Positions 1 to 11,211 of a stretch of 64,000 bases of DNA are shown piece after piece. The translations under genes and the position numbers were made by a program. Source of the DNA: Inonotus obliquus (Eukaryota > Basidiomycota > Agaricomycetes > Hymenochaetales > Hymenochaetaceae); NCBI GenBank assembly GCA_032164295.1, contig JAJHTX010000003.1, forward strand, positions 2,108,001-2,172,000, given 5' to 3'. A model generated the notes under the pieces. That model was not told the origin of the DNA, did not search any database, and saw only the letters and a program-made list of their open reading frames with translations. How positions within the stretch are numbered: position 1 is the stretch's first letter; the number at the start of each line of letters is the position of its first letter.

Positions 1-1573
1 AATGAATCAGACTTGCGTTGGAAAGAGCTCACCTCCGCTCGACTGTCCTCCTTGGCCCGACGCATTTTCGTTCAAGCCGAAGGCGGTACCTTGCGACTAA
101 TCGACGTTGGTAGGATAAGCGGTGTGGTCGACTTTGACGGACTCGGAACTGTTCTCTGGTTACATGAGTGAGTTCATACTCTATCACCCCTCAGTACGAT
201 AAAGATTTATTGGTTCCTTGTATTATTATCCTGGTGATCATCAAGAGCCTGTCGACCTACCGACTTCAACTATAAGCACGACGCCAAGCATAACTCTATG
301 CTTGTAGTCGCGCGACTATGGCGCCAACCGCGAGATCTCGATCTATTATTGTCGCGTATCTCTGACACCTTCCAACGACCACAAATTCGTTCGTTTTTGG
401 GGCCTTTCTTTATGAGATGAAATTGCTGACATAACTACCCAATCTTCTCCGTAACGTACACCCAATGCAGTACTTGGTCACGCCCCTTCGTCGGTACTAA
501 GGCCCATCTTGCTGCATCTCTGCCAGCGCACCACATTTGATGCTATCTGGTCTCGTGTTCTGCCATTGTTGTCTTCAGGTCCGGAGGAAGCGGATCATGA
601 GGGTAGCATGCCAGCTTGGGCGGGTGTGGATAGCGAAGCGGGCAGATCAGCGTTCAGGAGAAGTCTTGCTATCGCATTGTATGGCTGGGAAGCTTTCCAT
701 TCGCTTCGCTTACGTCTAGCTGTTGCGGACTACTGCTGGGTAAATGAATTGTTCTTGTTTCACTGTGGGTCACTCTGACCATTCCGTTCGAATGTCAGAA
801 AATGTCGCCAAACGACGAGGTTCGGAACCACTTTGGCGGAATAGCACAGGCACTATTGAGCGGCATCTCTCATCGCTTCATGAGCATCCTCGTTCGACAC
901 CTGACGGCTGCTGTCTTCTCTCTTGCTGGTGAGTAAAAGTGCAACAGAGCAAAGCGAAGTACTCACTATGCCATCTTCACGAATCATAGAGCCAGATCTG
1001 CCATTCCTAATGCGCGTAATCGTTCAGAGCCTTCTACCAGGTTCCCCAGAAGATCTCACCTCAGGAGCAAACGCACTCAACGAAATCGCAAAAATCAAAT
1101 TCAGCCAAGTCCCATCGGATGCATTCGGTCTTACAGAAACATGTCCTGCATGTCGTTCGCCCATCCCTTTAGAGAACCTACTCACGGCAGTTTGTCCGAA
1201 TGGTCATGCCTGGGGTATGCGCCAATCTCCTGTTTTTCTTAGTAAATGCAGAGATCTGATTCGTGTTTTGATTCGATACCATGTGGTGTATACAGCGCGG
1301 TGCTCGATTACATCGTTCGTACTCGCAACACCCTTGGTTCGCACCTGCATTGGATGCACACGAAAGGCGTTCCTACCGCCTTCTTCACGTGCCGCAGGTC
1401 CCGGCACTAGCAATCCATCAAATTCCATCACCGCGGAACGCATTCCGACTGGGCCTCCACCATCTAGCAGTCTCTGGATACCAGATGCGGGTAGAAGCTG
1501 GATCGTGGACGAACTCTTGGAAGCGGCCCGATTCTGCATCTACTGTGGAAACCGATTCGTACGGATTCTCTAA
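1..1573 (+). CDS. TFIIIC subunit with C-terminal zinc-finger (TFIIIC90-like), 5' truncated
   Basis: This is the 3' part of a gene for a subunit of the RNA polymerase III factor TFIIIC, resembling human GTF3C4 and yeast Tfc8. Six exons join in one frame: <1-167, 246-355, 471-739, 799-928, 990-1214 and 1296-1573. The C-terminus holds the diagnostic zinc-binding region: a CPAC pair, then CPNGHAW, then after an intron RCSITS, CIGC and finally CIYCGNRF just before the stop. The family binds tRNA-gene promoters in the nucleus. The N-terminal beta-propeller part lies outside the window. The zinc-finger assignment is firm; the exact orthologue (90-kDa subunit versus another TFIIIC member) is inferred from the C-terminal position of the finger. 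Confidence 0.8.
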
Positions 1574-2510
1574 TTCAAGGAAATTCCTTTCCCGTCTTTC
1601 TTCAACTATTATCCAGGATCTTACAGAAACGTAACAACGCTCTTCTTATCTGGTAAAAAGAAGGAAAGGTGCTAGCCTATGTATGGACCAAATACGACTA
1701 AAGGTTCCTCCGATTTTAATTTGATTCCGACAACGACGACTTGGATAAACATGACCTGATGATAAATCGTAACTCAGACCGCAACCTTATCTATGTACAC
1801 CGGTAACTCAATAATTCCACGTCGACATGGAATTATCCGACAAAGATTTCTCCCTTTTCACGCTCCTGTAACGCGACACGGAACCCGGAGATCTCAACTA
1901 TCGACAATCAACTATCAACTATTTATTAATCCTCTCCCCCTCTCTTTACTGGGACTCGGCGTTCGCCTTAAAATGAAATGGAAGAGAAGGACCATAAAAC
2001 GGCGCCACTACACCGTTCATCCGAACGAATGAACGGAATTCCCCTTGAGCGCATCAGTTCAAGTGAATCAAGTACATCAATTTCATCAACTCATCAATGC
2101 ATCAAAACAATCACACGGTCCACCGTGACTTTCCCTCTACCAAAGTTAACCTTTTCTCAAACTTCCCTTCAACAGGACTCAATTTCGCTAGGATGCTAAG
2201 TTCTTGATTACAACGGGATAAAATATTAATCCCTTACTACTCAATGAACTCAATCAGAAGTTGTATCGCATACAAGCAGGAAAAGGCAAACGCTAGCACC
2301 CGGAGATTATGTTACTGCTAAGAATGTAAGCATTCACCCAAAACAATCACGGACAACTTTCCGTTTACCAAAGTTAACCTTTCATCTTCCTTCTTTCAAT
2401 TGTGATCGTTAAGCATTTTGTGATCCCGATGTGCAGGATTGCAACGGACAACGGATAAAGTTACGGAAACTCGACACATCAATAACAAATCGGGGTTTCA
2501 TCCGCTCCCC

Positions 2511-2531
2511 ATGTTGCATGTTGCATGTTAC
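2511..2531. repeat. tandem heptamer ATGTTGC x3
   Basis: Two perfect copies of ATGTTGC are followed by ATGTTAC. It is one of three heptamer tandem arrays in the window. Confidence 0.85.
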
Positions 2532-2800
2532 ACCGTACCTTATATCGTCCATTAATTAGGCCCGTGCTCGGACATTACGGACGGGCACTTGCGAGGGATC
2601 AGATTCAGTCAAATCGTCACAGTCTAAATGCTCCGAAAAGCCTTTATTTCCCAAAAATGCCGTGACCCATTCATCCACCTACACATCCACCTACATACTA
2701 CCCAAACTCAATCACACAAATCGCATAAGATTCCGTCGCGATACTGCTAACTGGCTAGGCTACTACGAAATTACGATTCCAAAGACCCGAATCCCGAGAC

Positions 2801-2828
2801 CCGACTACCGACTACCGACTACCGACTA
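2801..2828. repeat. tandem heptamer CCGACTA x4
   Basis: Four perfect consecutive copies of CCGACTA lie just beyond the 3' end of the S53 peptidase gene. No function is suggested by the sequence. Confidence 0.9.
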
Positions 2829-2890
2829 CTCCCCCAAGTGATCTCCGTAGATCGGGCTTCGCTCCGATCATCCTTTATCTTATATCCACA

Positions 2891-5296
2891 TCATACATCC
2901 GCAAGAATCGCTTGTAATTTGCCAAAGTCTGGAGTTCCAAGACCAGTAACCTATACAATTCAAAAAGAAGAAAGTGAAATCAATAAATCGCATTCGTTAG
3001 CTCCTGCGCCCAAAAAACTCAAGAAGAAGAAGGCGATGTTTTGATATTGATTATCAAAGAAAAGAAGGGGGATAGTCCGTGACACTTACAGGATCCCAGC
3101 CAGCAACAGCAGTAAAACCATTCGTTCGACACCCAGGGTTACTTCCTGAAGTAATATCATTGAAACCTGGAACTCCGACGGAGTAAAGTAATGGGTTGAG
3201 GAATCCGAGTGGAGCTTTGCCTGATGCGATACGGAAGTCGCTTAGTAGACTGACTACTCCTGCGAATGTCTGACCAAAGTTTCAGAGTTGTAGGAAGGAG
3301 GGAAGACCTATGATAGATTCCCACGTACTGGAGAACTGGCACTGGTTCCTCCGACGTTAAGCGTACGTCCGCCAACTATTACCTGGAACTGTCGATCATG
3401 GAATGATAGAATCCATATGCCTCCTTATAATTAACCAATAAACTCACATTCCTGCCCTGGGCAGCAACGTCGGGATACGCACGTCCGCTCGTGCTAGTAC
3501 AAGATGTCAGATAATTATTCATTTACCCATCTAGTCAAAAAAAGACCTACTTGAACAAGCCAGCGTTCTCCGAGCCAAGCCGGTTGAGGAAAGCAGAGAC
3601 AGCCGATGTTTGATAACTAGGCTGCGCGAAGAAATTCGAGAATCCTCCACCACTGAAGCTGACAGCAACTTCCGGGTTGACATTAATGGTACCTCCGACA
3701 GCAGTCACGAATGGGCCTTTTCACAGCCAGTCAGTAAAGTAGGAGCTAAATAAGGCAAACGAGACTTACAGCCTGCGGGGAAAGCGGGCTGGAATCGCGT
3801 TATGTTCGTTCCATCATTCGTCACGCAATCACCTCCGCCAACACCAGAATCTCCACTACTGAACAAGATGCTTGCACCACGTGCACCAAGCTGAGCGAAA
3901 AGCGAGCAAACATTTATCGCATAGTCATGCGGAATGGTCTGCTCATTCTCTCCGTAACTCGTTGTGAATGTTTGCGGAAGCGCTGAGTCGTCCAAAGCCA
4001 GGATAAAGTTGAGCCAATCAAGGTACGGCTCGTTGGTATTCGTCGGTGTAGTTGAGTCTGGTATGAATGGAGGCGATCCACCTGTGCTGTAGTATATGTT
4101 GGGTATAGGGAAAGATATACCTTCGGTGTATTGGATGTCGAGGTTCGCCTCTACTCCTGGTCTGTTCTGGTCGTTTCCACCGCCATTGAGTTGGACATGC
4201 GTGAATGTCGTACCCACCGCCTCCGGCAGGAAGTTCCGGAAGAAAGTCTACGCGTTCAACCAAAAATAGAAAGGTAAATCCTTCCGGCGCCTATCAAGAA
4301 AGAAGGCGCGCATAGGCGCCTACACGCACCTGCAAGTCCGCATCGTTCGCAAACTCGTCAAGATACCCCGCAACACCAAGCTTGCTTACGTCTGTTGCTT
4401 GAGGGGTATATCCAGTCGTGTTGTACAGCGCGCGCAAGCACGCCGGGGTAATCTGACTGTTACAGCTCGTCGGAACTGTTGCCAGCTGTCCGAAACCAAG
4501 CGATCCAACCGCTTCACGCTGAGCACTAGCCTCCGCATCGCTTATAGTTGGAGCGTCATTGTCAATGAAGCTTGTCGCTCTCATTGGACGCATTTGACCG
4601 AAATATGTCGTCGGAGCGACGACAGATACGTGCGGATGCAAGACCGAAGGAAGCGAATACGACGTGGTACGCACGACATAGGTATCTGAGGATGGATTGT
4701 GGAATACGCTATACTTTGCGGAAAGCATGCGTTCGGCTTGTGAGACGGGAATAGATAGAACAAGCCAATCGCCTGCGGGTGAGCGCTGTACCGAGGAAAG
4801 GTCGATACCGTGATGCGTGAGCCATGCTTCAGCAGTATTCACTACGAGAACAGTTTAGAATATGCACCATAGGTGGAGGGGCACATGACCGTTAGTGCTC
4901 CGCATCGGGAACCGATTACTTACCGCTATCCTCGTGAGGCGCGACAAGCCTTTCCACGTCCTCCTTTGACAAATGAGCGCCATATCTATCGAATATCCAC
5001 TAATGTCGCCCAAAATCCTGCACATAAAAAAGACTATATGCGTACCGTTCGTGTCTGGGGTCGCTAACCTGATACAGCCCCTCCACGAGCTGGTCGAACT
5101 TGTCCTGCTTCAGACCAATGCGCATGTCGAGAACATGGTCTGGAGGAGCATCTTCAGAATGGACGACCCAACCGCTAGGGACTTGCTGCCAAGCATGTTT
5201 GACCTGGAAGTCGTCCCAGCGCTTGTTGAGTGGGGTCGCAACGACGCTGACCAGCGCTGGTAGTAATACCCAGAGGGATTTGTAGTACGAATACAT
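2891..5296 (-). CDS. secreted S53 peptidase (sedolisin / tripeptidyl-peptidase type)
   Basis: Nine exons give a 604-residue preproprotein: 5046-5296, 4924-4985, 4330-4841, 3770-4247, 3551-3716, 3448-3493, 3329-3388, about 3090-3269 and 2891-2950. The product starts with a hydrophobic signal (YYKSLWVLLPALVSVVATP) and continues into a Pro-kumamolisin prodomain (VSDPRHERYG, then SKEDVERLVAPHEDS). The catalytic domain shows the sedolisin triad: Glu and Asp in GVEANLDIQY and Ser in SSGDSGVGGGD. The C-terminal calcium-binding end is present (FNDITSGSNPGC, then AVAGWDPVTGLGTPDF). The length is normal for the family. The enzyme is expected to be exported and to act at acidic pH, releasing peptides from extracellular protein. 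Every splice phase closes, so the copy looks intact. Confidence 0.93.
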
Positions 5297-5929
5297 GAGT
5301 CAGAGAAACCCGAGAGAAGCTAACGAAGTTGGGCGAGAGAGCTCGTGGGGTGGCAAGGCGTTGGCTCTAGCTGGCAAGCGGTCGTTGAGTAACTGGCACA
5401 TTTATAGGCATACGGTCGCAGTAGTGCCGGGAAAGAAGACGAGGGAGAGGTATGAGTCCATGCGGAAAGAAGGAGAGAAGTCACAAATTCGCATGGTTGT
5501 TGTCCCGCGTATATTGAGGAGCGCTTATCCAGTCTCCCGCCATACCATGGACAAATGCGAATCCTCCTTGTCCTTGTCCTTGCCGAGTACTCTAAACTTT
5601 CGAGCAATTATTGTCGAACGAAGAGCATGATGTGGCTGGTACACGCGAACGGGAGGTCGTACCATTCATTCTAGCTGGCCGAGGTTGCGTCATTCAACAC
5701 CACGTGCATCTCGCTTCGAATACGAAATATACGACAAAATCGTTGTCCACCAGCACCCACGGCTCATTCCTTTCTCACATCAAGTCTTGGCATTACAATT
5801 TGCGGATATTCACAATTAAGCCGTACTCTCACTGTACAGCTTCACAGTCTCTTTCTGAAAGAAAGGTCGGAAAATGATGAGTACGCTGTGGACAACATAT
5901 TAGTATACTCCCTATCTTTGTATAAATAC
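5297..5929. other. intergenic region between S53 gene and tRNA-His
   Basis: It holds the S53 promoter and no gene I can support. Plus-strand open frames of up to 111 codons here look accidental: they have no splice context and overlap the promoter. Confidence 0.5.
5401..5406 (-). promoter_or_regulatory. TATA box of the S53 peptidase gene
   Basis: TATAAA on the minus strand lies 105 nt upstream of the S53 start codon, within CTATAAATG. The spacing leaves room for a short 5' leader. Confidence 0.5.
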
Positions 5930-6001
5930 GTCTCTGTCGATTAGTGGTTAAATCGCCACGTTGTGGCCGTGGCGCCGTGTGTTCGATTCACACCAGAGAC
6001 A
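5930..6001 (+). tRNA. tRNA-His (anticodon GUG)
   Basis: The 72-nt sequence folds as a complete tRNA. The acceptor stem pairs GTCTCTG with CAGAGAC. The D arm contains TTAGTGGTTAA (A box). The anticodon stem CCACG/CGTGG closes the loop TTGTGGC with anticodon GTG, and the T arm GTGTG/CACAC closes TTCGATT (B box). There is no intron and CCA is not encoded, as expected for a nuclear eukaryotic gene. A TATAAAT element lies about 9 nt upstream. A run of four T at 6021-6024 can act as the Pol III terminator. Confidence 0.95.
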
Positions 6002-6020
6002 TTCTGAATCGACTTATGTC

Positions 6021-6024
6021 TTTT
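6021..6024 (+). terminator. Pol III terminator after tRNA-His
   Basis: TTTT lies 20 nt beyond the last tRNA base, the minimal termination signal for RNA polymerase III. Confidence 0.55.
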
Positions 6025-6077
6025 GCTCAATGTTTAATTGAATACCACTTCTCGTGTAAATGCGAAGGGACTAATTC

Positions 6078-8590
6078 CTAGAAGAGACTTCTCGGTCGTT
6101 TGAACAATCTGACATACTCCGCAATTTCTCGACCCAGTGCTTGCATATTCTCCAATAAACGCAGATCTTCCGAAGTATATGCCATAATTCCTTCGTTGCT
6201 CACGAACCAAGAGTTTGCTCCGCTTCCATCTTCGTTTTTTGGTGGAAATAGCACCTCATCCGTCGGGCAGATCAGTCCATTCTCGGGTAGCTTGTCGCCG
6301 AAAAAGTAAGCTCGTATAGCCTTGGTGGTGCAGAGCGATGTCATCGCGGAGGAGCAGTGCTAAGCAGGAGACGAATGGAGAGGTTAGATGCGACACCATT
6401 CTAAAGCACGCGCAGTGAACGCACTCCGCTCCCGTCTTGTACGATCAGACGCGTTGAGTGAGGCATCATCTCGTTCACGGCTCTTGCATTCATAACTGGC
6501 GTTATCGGCTTTGAGAAGAGAGAATAAAAGTAGGAGGTTAAAATTATTGACTTTCGGGAAAGTGTAATACTGGAAGAGTTCTTACGTCTGCTGTGTTCCC
6601 GATAACGAGTATCTCGTTCGATAGGGTATTGTTAAACGGGCCTGTAAGTCTCTCTGTTGCGCGTACTTTCCAGTGATGACATAGATCCAAGTATAGTGCA
6701 CCGAAATGTGGACTCGTCAAGCTTTGTACAATAGCCATTTCATCAATAATATTCTCCAGCTGTTGTGCATCGTCGACCACTGGTGTATCGACGCAAGTTA
6801 CTGCGTCGATTGCTTCTGACGTACGTGCTTGTTTACTTGTGTCGAGTTCAATTTTGGAGAGGGAATAATCAACGATGGGGACACCGTTTCCTTCGAGAGC
6901 GGCTGCGAGTTTGGAAGCGAGGTCTGGCCATTCACGAGGTCGGTACAGATACGAGAAGGTCATTGCTGATGAGATAGCATGTTATTGATGAATGTCTATT
7001 CGAGCATTTAGAAGCTGGAGTTGACGAACCTGTGACCATACTCGAAGTCAACGGTCCTGGACGAGTCGCGTTCCAAACTGGTAATGGGTTGTCATAAAGC
7101 TTCTCAACCAACTTATCAACCGCATCCGAAAGCTCCTTGGCGTTCGATCCATGAGCAGCAAGGGCGCAGCGATCTGATCCTGCCTGGAACGATGCTAAGT
7201 TAAGTGAGGGGAAGAATAAAAAATCTACAGTACCTCAGCGCAAGCAGAATAGAAATTCTGCAAATCTTTCTCCGTATCGGCGTAATCCCCTGCACGAAGT
7301 GTCATCATTTAATCTCGTAGACCACAGCAAGTCTAAGCTCGAAGCTCACATTGAGGCCAAGTATAAGATGGATAGTTTGCCCACAAGTCAGGGTTCTACA
7401 CTGACTTAGCGCCAGTACAGATACTTGGAAATGAAATGATAACGTACCACTACTCCATCAATAATAACTTTCCCGACTCTATCAGGGAACCTGGAAATAT
7501 CCAAAGCCAGTTGGTCGACTGATAAGCCATCAAGAAGTTACATACTCACATGTTCACGAGATAGCTTCCCACAACTGTTCCATACGAGAAACCCCAGAAA
7601 TTGATTGGAGTATCTTCTCCTTCAAGCTCAGTATACAGTCGCACTAAGTCACGCACAACAGTTGCGGTACCAACATGCTTCAGTGCATCACCTGAGCGTT
7701 CATGGCACAAGCGAGCGAGGGCGGCATTTCGAGCGTCTGCAATACGAAGCCCCGCAGTGAATGCGGCACGGTCGATAGGATCGGAGAGGTTACGCGCATC
7801 TGGCAAGATTTCTTGATGTGTATTAGCGAAATAGATATCTTGTTCCGTTTGGGAAGCGAAGCATTCAACTCGCGGACTGGTACAGATAGGAAGGTAAGAT
7901 TGATGTTCAGTTGTTCACTTTAAGAAACTGACGTAGTATTGTTAATTCCTCGAGGATCCCAACTAACCTTGAAAGTCATCAGCTTTCGTCCTCGACAGAG
8001 TGAGGGAATTTCGGAACGTACGATATCATATTCACCCTCTAGCACGTCACTAATTCGCTTCCCCGCGCGGTATACATAGCTGACTCCGGAACCACCAGGA
8101 CCTCCCGGATTCGTGAGAAGCGTACCCAGGCGTGCTGTCTTGTTCGTTGCGCGGTACCGAGCAAGAGCCAATGAAGCCGTGCCCGAGGACGTGTTGAAGT
8201 AGTCCAGAGGAACCCTGTTTCGAGAAACAAAGCCAAGAGTGAGCTTTTCCGTAGCTCCCAAAAACGTGAGACTCACTTCAAGCTCCCACATTCAATGTTA
8301 TCTCCGCACGATGACCAGACAATAGACCCCTGCTTGTACGACCTCTCCTGAAGGAATACACCATAAGACGCGTCGAGCGGATCTTATACAGTGACTCGTA
8401 TACATACTCTTGTAAGAAATGAAGGTCCAACGCGGAAGACCGACAGCTGGATAGAAAGCAAACAGAAGAACACCACGATGAGTCGGCGCCATTGTGACTT
8501 GATGCTCCTAGTTCTCCTAGAAGGCGCGAAGTCCAAGTCGAACTGCTGCTCGAGAACCTGAGTCCGCTTCTCTAACTCTGGTTGCATCAT
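6078..8590 (-). CDS. alpha/beta hydrolase, S33 peptidase-like with TAP-like C-terminal domain
   Basis: A multi-exon gene. The first exon (about 8411-8590) encodes a basic N-terminus and one membrane anchor (LIVVFFCLLSIQLSVF). Next come an ECGSLKVPLDY motif, an oxyanion-type loop (NPGGPGGSGV), SWDPRG, and the nucleophile elbow GFSYGT. The C-terminus gives ILVIGNTADPITP with the acid Asp and, across the intron at about 6345-6440, GSGHCSS with the catalytic His. This order is typical of fungal tripeptidyl-aminopeptidase-like hydrolases. The anchor suggests a type II membrane or secretory-route enzyme; its substrate cannot be read from sequence. One intron (SWDPRG junction) is short and in frame. 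Confidence 0.88.
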
Positions 8591-8638
8591 CTTTCCGTTC
8601 GTGGCGCTGGCCTCACGATAAGAGCACTCTGAGTAGGC

Positions 8639-8850
8639 TTAGTCTTCATACGACGTTCCCAGGACTACAGGTGGTTCGAACTTTGCGATTGTGGGATCTC
8701 GGATCACGTGCACGCAAAAGCCACGATCCAGTCGGAGTCGGATTGGTTGTTCATTCAATCGCTCGCCCGACGATCGGTGTCTCCGAGTAACTTTTCGCTC
8801 GGAAGCAAAATCTTCTGAAAGTTTCCGCTTGGTAGACAAACGTTGCCATG
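8639..8850 (-). other. coding-looking segment, possible extra 3' exon or small gene
   Basis: An open frame of about 70 codons (KRKLSEDFASERKVTRRHRS at its start) ends at 8639, only 48 nt upstream of the hydrolase start codon. A usable acceptor (CATCAG) lies directly before it. It could be an alternative last exon of the dioxygenase-like gene, although that gene closes well without it, or a separate small gene. The basic start looks like a nuclear-localisation signal. A diverged copy of part of it (FASERKVT) lies at about 12060-12120. Confidence 0.3.
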
Positions 8851-9008
8851 GCTGATGTTAAAAGGGAATTCCATTGGTATGTTTTGTGCATATAGTGGCA
8901 GATAGAACTTGAAAGTGCTCACAATATCTTATAGTCACCATTTTATTCATTCAAAGTGATCACCACCACCACAATCTCTAACGTTACAGCGCAATAGTCC
9001 CAATCAAC

Positions 9009-10294
9009 TCAACAAGCCATACCTTTCGCCAATTTGTTCAGTTTCCGCGACACATCCACGAACCGAGCTGCCAAACAATGCCAGTCCGGTGGAAAAGTCC
9101 GGTGAAGAGACTCCTCTCCACCGAACCACTGCATGACTAACCGGGCTTTCATGCGAAGTTGAGGCAATGTACGTTGATCGGTTGCTTCGAGTTTTGGCGA
9201 TGTGGGGTATGGTCTGGTCTTGGTAAGAAGTTCGGCTTGCTCGCAGATGCCTTCGATGATCTGATAATAGAATTCGAGAACGACCTCGGAAGTCCCTCCG
9301 GAAGAGCACTCGTAGGTTTGCACAAGTGTCCGCATGAGTGTCAGGAAGACTGGAATCTGACGAGAAGATTTGAACGATGGCCGCTTAACTAATTGTCTCA
9401 TGTTATGTTCGAGCAGAGCTCTCCTCTTGGTACCGGTAATAGTCAAGTCCGAGGAGTCCAGATAAACATCGTAAGTGAGATGAGCACGATAGCCGTCCTG
9501 CACAGGCTCCGTCTCGACCTCCGTCCCTGGGCCGTTAAAGCACAAGAGGACTGAGATTAGACCCTTCTTGCTATTAGTCTGGAAATCGTAATCCCGGTGA
9601 TTATCATGGTGAGCACATTTCATACGAATTCTGCCGCCCGAATATTTGTCGTCAGGATTGACAATGACGATGACCGTTGCGACTTTCCATTGCTCTTCTG
9701 AATCCGCTGGTGAATCCGCCCTTGATTCGGGTTAGGCCGGGGTAAGCAATTACTATGCATAGCTGGCTGACTTACGAGGGCTTGAGGAAGTTTTCGCTGG
9801 CAGTGCGCAAGGAAAGGTCAGCAAATGACTTTGATTCCATGTGTGAGACAACTGACCCATAACCATCCCCGAATACTGCAAGCTCAGCCAGCTCGCACGT
9901 AAAGCAACCAACAAGGCCTTGTTTTGTCATGAGCGTCTCCATTGCGTCGTTCAATGTCTCTTGCCAGCTCTCTAGATTGCGAATGTACACTTCCTCCGGC
10001 AGGCAATGGAGATACGTTCTTCCATCCGTGCGCAGATTTTTTTTAGGATCGGCGCATCCGTCGATAACTGGGTAGAACACTGAGGGTCCCTTGAGCGGCA
10101 TTCTGCCCACGGAGATATCAGGACCATCTTCTCTCTGGATCGGTATATCCAAAGCCGCTTTAGATTCATAGAACCCGATAGTAGCGATCTGCAGACATGA
10201 GTTAGTTGGAGAGGCGCGGTTACAGAAGCAAGAGTATGTATACCTCTAAAACGTCACTGGTAGTGAAATCAACCCTGTTGCTTTGCGTAAACAT
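9009..10294 (-). CDS. 2OG-Fe(II) dioxygenase-like protein, possibly lacking an iron ligand
   Basis: Three exons (10244-10294, 9776-10188, 9009-9720) give 391 residues with clean splice phases. The central region (VATVIVIVNPDDKYSGGRI, then the segment ending GYRAHLTYDVYL) matches the pattern of fungal prolyl-hydroxylase-like proteins, in which a GGxLxV strand precedes a histidine-containing EHEVxPV stretch and a GxRxTLTYNLY strand. Here the position expected to carry the distal iron-binding His appears to read EVETEPV, so the ligand may be missing. HHDNHRDYDF could supply other metal ligands. The N-terminal half (GCFTCELAELAVFGDGYGSV) is also family-like. The assignment rests on recalled family patterns and is moderate. 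A degenerate copy lies at 11590-12120. Confidence 0.55.
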
Positions 10295-10500
10295 TATTTC
10301 GATACAGCAGTATCATGAATGAAGTTTGAGGGAGGGAAGAATGAGCCTTGTGTCCCAGAAACTTTCATTACGGTCGGCCACCTGAAAAGCGTCAGCCACA
10401 AAGAAGCCACAATCCGAGATGCCATAATTGACCAACAAACACATTTCGCCTTATTGATGCAGTCAATGGCGTGGAGAGGTCGGCCAACCTCTGAGATCAT

Positions 10501-11211
10501 TGTATCGGAAACACACTAACATTGCATCAGTTTATTGACTGCCAGTCCTGAAACCAATGATTCATGCGTAACTCTCATGGCCATCGGATAAAGTATACCT
10601 GATTGATGAGACAAGGTAGAATTGACCGATTTGGCTGAGAAATAGTCCATTTGGACATTATATGCTCTGTATAAAATCTGATTCTGACCGGAATCACTTG
10701 AAACATGGAACACATAAAGATCTAATATACATTAACCTAATTTATTAAGTTGGAAGTAAGGAAGGGCCTGTAAAGCAAGATACTGAGTCTGCAATCGATT
10801 TATCACTGAATAAGGCCTGAAATTGGGTCTATTTGACATAAATTGATAGCTTCATCCTCTATTGTAATTTGAATCGAGTCCAGCTCAATGAGTTAGGTGA
10901 ATGTATGCTAGATCTTTATGTGTTCCATGTTTCAAGTGATTCCAGTCAGAATCAGATTTTATACAGAGCATATAATGTCCAAATGGACTATTTCTCAGCC
11001 AAATCGGTCAATTCTACCTTGTCTCATCAATCAGGTATACTCTATCCGATGGCCATGAAAATTATATCATCTACCCATGTAGCATGGTGCTACATTCCCG
11101 AATTTTTGCAAAAGAAAACAAGTTGTATTTCTTGAGTAACGCATGAATCATTGGTTCCAGGACTGGCAGTCAAAAAACTGATGCAATGTTAGTGTGTTTC
11201 CGATACAGCGT
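10501..11211. repeat. large imperfect inverted repeat
   Basis: The left arm (about 10501-10760) is the reverse complement of the right arm (about 10876-11211). The outer ends read GTATCGGAAACACACTAAC and its complement. The arms enclose a unique spacer of about 115 bp. The right arm carries a 75-bp insertion (11058-11132). Near the inner ends most arm differences are transitions, with T or A in the left arm where the right has C or G. Both arms hold the same open frame (QNQILYRAYNVQMDY) on opposite strands, simply because they are copies. A transcript through the region could fold into a long hairpin. Confidence 0.85.
11058..11132. repeat. 75-bp insertion in the right arm of the inverted repeat
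   Basis: The segment is absent from the left arm, whose sequence runs straight through the same point. It contains a perfect stem-loop, ATGTAGCA-TGG-TGCTACAT (11076-11094). I see no clear target-site duplication, so whether it was gained by the right arm or lost from the left arm is open. Confidence 0.7.

Larger units (their letters stand above)
1574..2890. other. gene-free intergenic stretch with short tandem repeats
   Basis: I see no convincing gene between the converging TFIIIC and S53 genes. The stretch is AT-rich and built from short repeated words: three copies of a 7-mer at 2511-2531, four copies of another at 2801-2828, and TCAACTAT words near 1895-1925. A diverged direct repeat sharing ACCAAAGTTAACCTTT occurs near 2105-2170 and 2338-2400. 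Small open frames here lack splice context or family resemblance. Confidence 0.6.

Noticed and set aside
5295..5877. Plus-strand frames of 111 and 88 codons upstream of tRNA-His
   Set aside because: They cover the S53 promoter, have no intron context and look accidental.
10516..11135. Two similar open frames (QNQILYRAYNVQMDY) on opposite strands as a gene pair
   Set aside because: They are the same DNA in the two arms of the inverted repeat; no start, splice or family evidence supports a protein.
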